NCBI GenBank assembly: GCA_020052975.1
Contig: JAGVOC010000373.1
Coordinates: 1-11,112 of the forward strand
Direction of reading: 5' to 3'
Origin: Desulfobacterales bacterium
GTDB taxonomy: Bacteria; Desulfobacterota; Desulfobacteria; Desulfobacterales; RPRI01
Length of the DNA: 11,112 bases
Position 1 is the first letter of the stretch, and each line of letters opens with the position of its first letter. Below are positions 5,459 to 11,112 of the stretch, piece by piece. Below the pieces are notes generated by a model, which searched no databases, was not told the DNA's origin, and saw only the letters and a list, made by a program, of their open reading frames with translations. A program made the position numbers and the translations under genes.

Positions 5459-6386
5459 AGGCCACCACATCATCGATTGTCCCTTTGTCGGCAAAGAGCA
5501 TGACAAGCCTGTCTAATCCCAAGGCATTTCCAGATGCAACAGGCATGTGAGAAAGAGATTCAAGGAATTTATCAGGCATAGGATATGCTTTTTTCCCTGC
5601 CTTTTTACGGTGAGCAAGTTCTTTTTCAAAACGCGCTCTTTGTTCTTTCGGGTCGGTCAGTTCCGTGAAGCCATTGCATAGTTCAAGCCCGCAGATATAG
5701 AGTTCAAAACGCTCGGCAATCGAACTGTTTCCGGTTTTCAGTTTGGCGAGCGCTCCGCAGGAAGCAGGATAATCGTAAAGAAAAAGCGGGGTATCAAGCC
5801 CCAGTTCCGGCTCTATTTCAGATATAGTTTCATCAAACAGGCCGGATGAAATGGCTTTCTCCATTGATATTGAGGCGAATTGATTGAAAGCATCCGCAAC
5901 GGTTATTCTTGTCCATGGTTTATCAAGATCGATTCTGCTGCCCTGATATTTTATTTGATTTCCGTATCCTGATTCAGCGGCAGCATCTTTTATCAGAGCT
6001 TCGCATTCATCCATCATGTCAAAATAGTTTGATCCGGCGCGGTACCACTCAAGCATGGTAAATTCAGGAAGATGCCTTGATCCGCGTTCATTTTGTCTGA
6101 AACACCTGCATATCTGGAATATCCGGGAATAACCTGAGGCAAGAAGCCGTTTCATGCACAACTCGGGGGAGGTGTGAAGGAACCGGCCCTCGGATTCTAT
6201 CGCATCTATATGGGCTTCAGGGGCAGGCGCAGTAATTCTTATGGGAGTTTCCACTTCAAGGTAATTATGTTCGGCAAAAAAGAGGCGGATTGCCCGGAGT
6301 ACATTTGCCCGGAGTTCAAGATTTTTATTAATTAGTGCGTTCAAGATAAGAATCTTCGGTTCTGTCCTGTAAAAAAACCATGTCAT
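5439..6386 (-). CDS. epmA: EF-P lysine aminoacylase EpmA/GenX-type
   Basis: EpmA (PoxA/GenX) is a shortened class II lysyl-tRNA synthetase catalytic domain. In enterobacteria it attaches (R)-beta-lysine to a lysine of elongation factor P, which helps ribosomes through proline stretches. The 315 residues include motif 1 (about 35-55, EVETPI), HTSPELCMKRLL (71-82), motif 2 with F96, R97, E100 and RHLPEFTMLEWYR (104-116), ELCNGFTEL (235-243), and motif 3 GNALGLDRL (286-294). There is no N-terminal anticodon-binding domain, as expected for EpmA. The ATG at 6386 overlaps the upstream deacetylase gene by 59 bases and gives about 20 residues before the family's usual start; a TTG at 6344 is an alternative. 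epmB and efp are not in the window, so the substrate is inferred. The stop lies within the truncated transposase reading frame. Confidence 0.9.
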   Translation of the reverse strand: MTWFFYRTEPKILILNALINKNLELRANVLRAIRLFFAEHNYLEVETPIRITAPAPEAHIDAIESEGRFLHTSPELCMKRLLASGYSRIFQICRCFRQNERGSRHLPEFTMLEWYRAGSNYFDMMDECEALIKDAAAESGYGNQIKYQGSRIDLDKPWTRITVADAFNQFASISMEKAISSGLFDETISEIEPELGLDTPLFLYDYPASCGALAKLKTGNSSIAERFELYICGLELCNGFTELTDPKEQRARFEKELAHRKKAGKKAYPMPDKFLESLSHMPVASGNALGLDRLVMLFADKGTIDDVVAFTPEEL

Positions 6387-7647
6387 AGCTGTTAGGTTCG
6401 GCGGAATGATACCAGATATATCCTATTTCACGGCATTTTCCGCAGGCCCTCAGGGGAATATGAACGGCAAGCAGGCGGGTGCCTCTGTCTGAAGTCGAAT
6501 CTATTTTGAGCGCTCCGGCACAGTCGGGGCATATTTTAACAGTCTCTTTCTGCTGTTCCCTTATATTGTCCGTGTCGTAATATATGCTGCGTTTTCTTTC
6601 ATCGAAATCCTTTTTATCTCTCATGCGTTCTGCTATCTTGTCCCTGTTTTCCCAGTAGCTTAAAATCGTTTCACCGGTTTTTTCTATGTTCATTGTTATG
6701 TCGGGGGTTTGCCTGAACTTGTCAGGATCATAACAAGGCTCTTTTACCCTGCTGTAGTCAATGCCGGCCATGGCAAGGATTATCCCAAGGTTCACATAAG
6801 GGAGCGCTCCTTCGATTGAGTAGCCGCCTTCGAGTACGGCTATATCAGGTTTTAAAATGGAAGTAAGCGCCGCATACCCCTGTGCCGAGAAATTCATCTG
6901 GGTAATAGGATCGGAAAAATGATTATCCTGACCGGCCGAATTTATTATGATTTCCGGCTTAAAATCATCAAGAATGGGCATTACCACGTTTTTTATTGTA
7001 AAGAGAAAACCCTCATCAGAGGTATACGGGGGAAGAGGAATGTTTATAGTTGCTGCAACTGCATTGGGCCCTCCCAGTTCGTACGGAAACCCCGAACCGG
7101 GATAAAGGGTTCTGCCGTCCTGATGAACAGAGATAAAAAGAGTATCCGGATCATGCCAGTATATATCCTGCGTTCCGTCTCCATGATGGCAATCGGTATC
7201 AACGACGGCAACTTTTCTGATATTGTATTCCCTGCGCAGGTATTCAATCATGATTGCTTCAATGTTGACATTACAAAAACCCCTTGCTCCGTGCACTACA
7301 CGCATGGCGTGGTGGCCGGGGGGGCGGGCAAGTGAAAATCCTCTTGCAACCTTTTTGTCAAGGACAGCCTTTCCGATGGTCTTGGCACATCCTGCACTTA
7401 TAAAATGGGACTCAGTCATAACTTTATCAACATCAGGAACGCAGAAATGCACCCGCTGAATATCTTTTACTGTAGCAAGCTCGGGCCGGAATTCCTCTAT
7501 TCCTTCAATATCAAGGAGCCCTTCTTCAAACACCTGATCCTGTGTATAAAGAAGCCTTTCCTCTCGTTCGGGATGGGTCGGGCTTATAGCCCAGTCGAAG
7601 GCCGGGAAAAAAACGAGGCCTGTTTTGTTTTTAGCTGAAAGTTTCAT
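6328..7647 (-). CDS. Histone deacetylase family protein with C-terminal zinc-ribbon-like tail
   Basis: This 439-residue protein carries a complete HDAC/acetylpolyamine amidohydrolase/AcuC-type catalytic domain at about 9-295. The family removes acyl groups from lysines or polyamines by zinc hydrolysis. Visible are RPPGHH (108-113) with the catalytic His pair, DTDCHHGDG (150-158) with zinc ligands D152 and H154, GQD with zinc ligand D241, and EGGY with Y276. All key residues are present, so it should be active. A charged helical linker (about 300-370) follows, then a tail with CPDC (373-376) and CGKC (402-405), which looks like a four-cysteine zinc ribbon and is unusual for bacterial HDACs (normally about 300-380 residues). 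The start has GGTGAG eight bases upstream. It overlaps epmA, suggesting coupled expression. The acyl substrate is unknown. Confidence 0.93.
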   Translation of the reverse strand: MKLSAKNKTGLVFFPAFDWAISPTHPEREERLLYTQDQVFEEGLLDIEGIEEFRPELATVKDIQRVHFCVPDVDKVMTESHFISAGCAKTIGKAVLDKKVARGFSLARPPGHHAMRVVHGARGFCNVNIEAIMIEYLRREYNIRKVAVVDTDCHHGDGTQDIYWHDPDTLFISVHQDGRTLYPGSGFPYELGGPNAVAATINIPLPPYTSDEGFLFTIKNVVMPILDDFKPEIIINSAGQDNHFSDPITQMNFSAQGYAALTSILKPDIAVLEGGYSIEGALPYVNLGIILAMAGIDYSRVKEPCYDPDKFRQTPDITMNIEKTGETILSYWENRDKIAERMRDKKDFDERKRSIYYDTDNIREQQKETVKICPDCAGALKIDSTSDRGTRLLAVHIPLRACGKCREIGYIWYHSAEPNSYDMVFLQDRTEDSYLERTN

Positions 7648-7669
7648 ATAAAATTCTCACCGACCTCTT

Positions 7670-7684
7670 TCCGCCTCAGGCGGA
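7670..7684. repeat. Short palindrome TCCGCCTCAGGCGGA, second copy
   Basis: Identical to 2692-2706. On the plus strand it is followed by TTTTTC and so resembles a terminator, but no plus-strand gene ends here. On the minus strand it lies in the leader of the deacetylase gene, 23 bases before its start codon. Confidence 0.6.
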
Positions 7685-7691
7685 TTTTTCA

Positions 7692-7800
7692 CTCGAATCC
7701 TCGAATCCTCAACGAAGCATGAGAATACAGGAGCCAGGAGTCAGGAGCCAGAATATCCATAGAATTTTTTTCTTCTGTATTCTGACTTCTGTATTCTCAT
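7692..7800. repeat. Tandem octamer followed by 82-bp inverted repeat
   Basis: CTCGAATC occurs twice in tandem (7692-7699, 7700-7707). Next, ATGAGAATACAG (7719-7730) and CTGTATTCTCAT (7789-7800) form a perfect 12-bp inverted pair. The inner flanks are built from GGAGCCAGGAGTCAGGAGCC-like and TTCTGACTTCTG units that partly pair, so the segment can make a long imperfect hairpin. It lies between the HyuA-like gene and the deacetylase gene and could lower read-through between them. Similar CAG/TCAG-rich strings look like decayed dispersed intergenic repeats. Confidence 0.6.
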
Positions 7801-7830
7801 ATAAATTTGAAAATGCTCCAATAATAAATA

Positions 7831-9516
7831 TTATACCGTAAGCATATCGGCAATTGAATCGTACCCATGAATAAGACCGGGTTTAACCTGGACTCTTACA
7901 CGGATATTCCTTCCGGTTGTACAAAAGCCTTTTACCATATTGAACTGCAAAGATTCTATGACTTCCATTTCCAAATCAGAAGCATCAGCCCCTCTTTTAA
8001 TGGCTTTTTCCATTAAAAGAGCAGAGGCCATTTTTACAGCATCCGACATCGAAAAGTTTACAGCTACTTTTTCTTTAAAACCCTCTTCAACAGATACTGT
8101 GAATCCCTGTTCGGTGTCTGTAAATAAAGTTACTTCGCATGTGGTTCTTGCAATTGCCGCTCCTATTGCATTTGCAACATTCCATCTGGGCACAACTCCT
8201 ATCCTGAATTCCGAAAGCTCTTCAATTCTGCCTGCAAAATATGGCGCAGGACCACCGATCAGGAGGATTTTTTTCGGGCTTAACTTGTATCCTTCCATAA
8301 CTTCGTGGATTGTATAAACGGGCTTGCTGTTTATGCGAAGGATCATATCCCTTATTTCCGACAGGATCATATTGCAGGCCTGATCAAAAATATTTGAAGC
8401 CGTTTCCATGGTTGAAGTCCCGGTTTTAAGGGCGAGTGATTCAATTCCATAATATGATTTATCTCTGCTGCAATCTTTTATTTTTCCAAGTACAACAAGC
8501 GCATCTGTAATTGTAGGAACCGAACCTCCATATACCATGGCAGGGCCCATTCTCTGCGGCCCGATCTTCAGCTTATTATGATTGTCGAGTGTTATTGCGC
8601 TGTCTCCGCCGACAGCGATTGAATGGGTTTCAAGTGACCGGATAAGGGTTTTGTAGCCCCCAAGGCTTATTCCCACAGGGTTTAAAACAGGGACGTGATT
8701 TATTAATACGGCGATATCCGTTGTCGTTCCCCCTATATCAAGGACTATGCAATCCTCGTTATCGGGGGCAAAGGGCATTGCGCCCATGGCGCTGGCGGCA
8801 GGTCCGGAGAATATGGCGTGTCCTGGAAAATCGGTGGAGGAATCAAGGCTCATGGTTCCGCCATCGGCCTTCAGAATATCAATCGGAACATTCAAACCTT
8901 TTTTATGAAGGGATTTTTTAACCGCGTCGAAAAAATTTTTATGGATGGGGTAAGTGGCTGCATTAATGTGCGTGGTTGCTATGCGTCTCGGGAAATTGAG
9001 GCTTCCTGAAATCCTGTGCCCTGTAAAAATTTTATCAAAAAAATTTCCGAGGATCCTTGCAATATTCTGCTCATGGGAAGGGTTCCGGACTGAAAACTTG
9101 CCGGCCACTCCGACGTATCTGATCCCTTCCTTTTTCAAGTCCCATGCAATTTTTTCAATTTCATTCCGGTCAATGGGTTCAATTTCCCTTCCCCTGTGAT
9201 CAATTGAGCCCGAAACAGGATAGTAGAAACGGTTCGTCCGGTAATATTCGGGATCAACACCGGGGCCTGAAGAGACTATCATTCCTACTTCCGGGAGCTT
9301 ATTCTGAACAACGGTGTTTGTAATAAGAGTGGTGCTTAATACGAGCCGTTTGATTATTGAAGAATCAATATTGGCGGTGATTTTTTCTATACCGGTAAGG
9401 ACGGTATTGAAGAGGTCTGATTCATCTGTCGGGACTTTTACAGCTCTCTCAATTCCGTTCTTTCCAAGAAGAACGATATCAGTATGAGTTCCCCCGACAT
9501 CCAGACCAATTATCAT
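7831..9516 (-). CDS. Hydantoinase/oxoprolinase (HyuA-like) ASKHA ATPase family protein
   Basis: From ATG 9516 (AGGA seven bases upstream) this is 561 residues. A TTG at 9564 would add 16 residues without a ribosome binding site. It belongs to the HyuA N-terminal family, which uses ATP to open hydantoins, 5-oxoproline or acetone-type substrates. The N-terminal phosphate loop is LDVGGTHTDIVL (5-16). SGPAAS (238-243), LDIGGTTTDIAVL (259-271), AVGGDSA (301-307), ITDALVVLG (336-344), LIGGPAPYFAGRI (419-431) and NAIGAAIA (449-456) give the second ATPase lobe. The family is commonly about 650-700 residues, so this is a short form, although its C-terminus looks complete. No separate HyuB gene follows. 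No closely spaced cysteine pair suited to an iron-sulfur cluster is visible. The substrate cannot be told from sequence. It sits between a 2-hydroxyacyl-CoA dehydratase-family gene and the deacetylase gene on one strand. Confidence 0.88.
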   Translation of the reverse strand: MIIGLDVGGTHTDIVLLGKNGIERAVKVPTDESDLFNTVLTGIEKITANIDSSIIKRLVLSTTLITNTVVQNKLPEVGMIVSSGPGVDPEYYRTNRFYYPVSGSIDHRGREIEPIDRNEIEKIAWDLKKEGIRYVGVAGKFSVRNPSHEQNIARILGNFFDKIFTGHRISGSLNFPRRIATTHINAATYPIHKNFFDAVKKSLHKKGLNVPIDILKADGGTMSLDSSTDFPGHAIFSGPAASAMGAMPFAPDNEDCIVLDIGGTTTDIAVLINHVPVLNPVGISLGGYKTLIRSLETHSIAVGGDSAITLDNHNKLKIGPQRMGPAMVYGGSVPTITDALVVLGKIKDCSRDKSYYGIESLALKTGTSTMETASNIFDQACNMILSEIRDMILRINSKPVYTIHEVMEGYKLSPKKILLIGGPAPYFAGRIEELSEFRIGVVPRWNVANAIGAAIARTTCEVTLFTDTEQGFTVSVEEGFKEKVAVNFSMSDAVKMASALLMEKAIKRGADASDLEMEVIESLQFNMVKGFCTTGRNIRVRVQVKPGLIHGYDSIADMLTV

Positions 9517-9606
9517 GGCATTATCCTGGCAGATCCGCTTATTTTCATGAGAAAAAGTTGTCAATTATGGATATAAGCTAACGGAAATAATAATAATTGT
9601 CAACAA

Positions 9607-9762
9607 TGACGACTTCGCAAAAAGTCCAAAGTTCAGACGGCAAAGTAAAAAGTTCATTATGCAAGGCGCGCGAGTCTTGAGGAATGAAGCGTACTAATTG
9701 GTACGCTGCAATGACGAAAGATAAAGCGCAACACCGCAGAATGACTTTTTACGAAGCCGTCA
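9607..9762. repeat. R2: 156-bp palindromic MITE-like repeat
   Basis: The ends TGACGACTTCGCAAAAAGTC (9607-9626) and GACTTTTTACGAAGCCGTCA (9743-9762) are inverted copies with two mismatches in 20. Interior subpalindromes include GCGTAC/GTACGC around 9689-9706. It is near identical to R1 in reverse orientation and to R3 in the same orientation. The last three bases, TCA, are the stop codon (TGA on the minus strand) of the dehydratase gene, so the element begins exactly where that ORF ends. It fills most of the gap to the HyuA-like gene. Confidence 0.88.
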
Positions 9763-10980
9763 AGTTCGGGAGCCGAGCATCTCAACGAAAGCTTCTATCC
9801 GTGTCGAAAGCTGACCTTCTGCAAAATCTCTCGGATCAACGACATCGACTTCGAGGTTTAAAACCGGAATTCCGATCTCCTTAAGCCCTTGGCTTATCAG
9901 CCCCCTTGCCCCTGCACCCTGCCTGCAGCCCCTGTGGCAGGGATTTATTGCTCCGTCGATTTTATACGTTAAGGCGAGTTTCTGCAAATGATCCACCCTT
10001 CGCCTTATATTCCCGTTGAAAGGAATTGATATAGCCCTTCGGGCAAGACCCGTATAAGGATCATCAGGATCAACCGGTTCCCATGTGATACTGTTAAGTT
10101 CGTCAATAACTATATTGGCCCTGTATTGTTCCCTTAAAAGCATGTCGAGCGGATTCCTGAACTGGATCCTGTTCTGAATCCACATAAGCCGGTGTTTTTC
10201 ACCGGGCATACCGGGTTTCATCTCACGGTTTCTTGCTGCAAATTCATCCCGGTAAGCCTTTGAGATTTCGACCGCCGCTTCGGTTCCAAGAAGAAGGGCC
10301 ATCACAATTCCGAAATTGGAGAGATCATGGCCGTTTGTCGGGGAAGGAACATGGCTTGCCAGCTCAAATACTTCTTTCATCAGTTCTCTTGCCAGGTTCG
10401 TATTTTCGATTGCCCTGCGAAGAGCCGCTTCATCTATCGGCCTGCCCGTATGAACCGATACGAACCCCGTCATTTGCTCAATCTGATCGGCAAGGTATTT
10501 TACGTTTTTTCCCGATTCGTCCTGCGGAATGTGTAAAACAAAAAGATCTTTTTTGAACATCCCGGCAAGATTTTCCATTACGGCAAGCCCTCCTGTGCAT
10601 GGGCAGCTTGTGGCAATCAGAAAATCGGGAACCGGCATGAGCCCCTGTTTTGCAGATCCCAGCACAGAACGGTGATACCCGCAGATATCTGAGGCATATC
10701 CCGAATGTTCCGCATGATCCAGGAAAGTCCCTATGGCGCCTGTTGAAGCAAGCATTGCCCCGATAAATTCGACAAAACACGAGGTTACACCCATGGCTGA
10801 TAGAAGGTCGAAAGGCGCCGTAACACCGCACCATGCAACACTGTTTTCGCCCGAATAGAGCCTGGTTCCGAGCCGTGCGACTTCAAGCGCGTACTTCTTC
10901 CTTGCATTCGGGTTGTCAGGATTCTCTTTGATTTTTGCAGCGATTCCCGATTCAAGATCTTTAAAATATTGGAGCATCAT
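9760..10980 (-). CDS. 2-hydroxyacyl-CoA dehydratase family protein (HgdB/BcrB/DCCP-like)
   Basis: From ATG 10980 this is 406 residues. An ATG codon follows immediately at 10977 and a TTG at 11007 is possible, but GAAGGTGAG six bases before 10980 decides the start. It belongs to the family of iron-sulfur subunits in 2-hydroxyacyl-CoA dehydratases, benzoyl-CoA reductases and double-cubane cluster proteins, which do low-potential, ATP-driven electron transfer. Likely cluster ligands are among C51 (WCGVTAPFDLLSAMG), C100, C126 and C128 (SCPC) and C348/C352 (NPCHRGC followed by QGAGARG). The C-terminal segment (DPRDFAEGQLSTRIEAFVEML) is typical. Most relatives work as two different subunits with a small activator ATPase; neither is visible here, though the gene upstream lies beyond the window. 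A single-subunit double-cubane type enzyme is an alternative. It is flanked by repeats R2 and R3. Confidence 0.85.
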   Translation of the reverse strand: MMLQYFKDLESGIAAKIKENPDNPNARKKYALEVARLGTRLYSGENSVAWCGVTAPFDLLSAMGVTSCFVEFIGAMLASTGAIGTFLDHAEHSGYASDICGYHRSVLGSAKQGLMPVPDFLIATSCPCTGGLAVMENLAGMFKKDLFVLHIPQDESGKNVKYLADQIEQMTGFVSVHTGRPIDEAALRRAIENTNLARELMKEVFELASHVPSPTNGHDLSNFGIVMALLLGTEAAVEISKAYRDEFAARNREMKPGMPGEKHRLMWIQNRIQFRNPLDMLLREQYRANIVIDELNSITWEPVDPDDPYTGLARRAISIPFNGNIRRRVDHLQKLALTYKIDGAINPCHRGCRQGAGARGLISQGLKEIGIPVLNLEVDVVDPRDFAEGQLSTRIEAFVEMLGSRT

Positions 10981-10996
10981 AATATTCTCACCTTCG
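10981..10996 (-). promoter_or_regulatory. Ribosome binding site built on the end of repeat R3
   Basis: On the minus strand GAAGGTGAG lies six bases before the ATG at 10980. The CGAAG part continues repeat R3, while the last bases of its terminal sequence (expected CCGTCA) are replaced by GTGAGA. The repeat end thus supplies part of a strong Shine-Dalgarno sequence. It settles the start at 10980 rather than the TTG at 11007, which lies inside the repeat. Confidence 0.7.
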
Positions 10997-11112
10997 TAAA
11001 AAGTCAAAATTCAGACGGCAAAGTAAAAAGCTCATTATGCAAGGCGCACGAATCTTGAGAAATGAAGCGTACTTGCTGGTACGCTGCAATGACGAAAGAT
11101 GAAGTGCAACAC
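10992..11112. repeat. R3: palindromic MITE-like repeat, cut by the window end
   Basis: From CTTCGTAAAAAGTC (10992-11005) onward R3 follows R2 with few differences through the central GTAC...GTAC palindrome (about 11069-11083) to the window end. Only the right end, about 30 bases, should be missing. It lies in the same orientation as R2, so the two copies flank the dehydratase gene as direct repeats. The outer six bases of its left end are diverged. Confidence 0.82.

Noticed and set aside
9548..9603. TTGACA boxes upstream of the HyuA-like gene as promoters
   Set aside because: TTGACA at 9603-9598 and 9564-9559 are good -35 boxes, but the -10 positions read TAGCTT and TAAGCG, too poor to call.
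9684..9884. Plus-strand ORF inside repeat R2
   Set aside because: It runs across the palindromic repeat and the antisense of the dehydratase gene, and has no family resemblance.
10478..10834. Minus-strand cysteine-rich ORF within the dehydratase gene
   Set aside because: It is a frame shadow of the dehydratase, which has the conserved motifs in its own frame.
1..11112. CRISPR array, tRNA, rRNA or prophage
   Set aside because: No regularly spaced repeats, cloverleaf, rRNA-like sequence or phage genes were seen; the three large repeats are kilobases apart or flank a gene.

Overview
The window looks like chromosomal DNA of an anaerobic bacterium of the Desulfobacterota (a Desulfobacterales-type sulfate reducer is my best guess). 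This is inferred from the mix of a 2-hydroxyacyl-CoA dehydratase-family protein, a hydantoinase/oxoprolinase-type ATPase, an EpmA-type lysine ligase and a TIGR04211-like SH3 protein, and from repeat-rich intergenic DNA. There is no rRNA, tRNA or CRISPR array, and no intact mobile element that encodes its own transposase.

Left part (1-1836): two minus-strand single genes. The first is an RRM RNA-binding protein with an Arg/Gly/Pro-rich tail and a clear promoter about 210 bases upstream. The second is a DUF1178 zinc-motif protein followed by a good intrinsic terminator. The gap from 1321 to 1836 is packed with small inverted repeats and ends in a plus-strand -10 box overlapped by an 18-bp perfect palindrome.

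Centre-left (1837-4365, plus strand): a membrane-anchored SH3 protein, a 155-bp palindromic repeat (R1), then nadB (L-aspartate oxidase, first step of de novo NAD synthesis). Both plus-strand genes are preceded by copies of one 37-base repeat that can fold into a hairpin.

Centre (4401-5458): a minus-strand DUF2283 gene with a small partner gene that appears frameshifted at its 3' end, then the N-terminal stump of an IS91-family transposase truncated next to epmA.

Right part (5439-11112, all minus strand): a likely co-directional cluster, in transcription order a 2-hydroxyacyl-CoA dehydratase-family protein, a HyuA-like ASKHA ATPase, a histone-deacetylase-family hydrolase with an added zinc-ribbon-like tail, and epmA. 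The last two overlap. The dehydratase gene lies between two same-direction copies (R2, R3) of the palindromic repeat also seen as R1. Its stop codon is the first three bases of R2, and its ribosome binding site is partly made from the end of R3.

The points most worth a second look are the repeat family that forms gene ends, the frameshifted partner of DUF2283, the deacylase/EpmA overlap, and the pairing of the dehydratase with an unusual ATPase.
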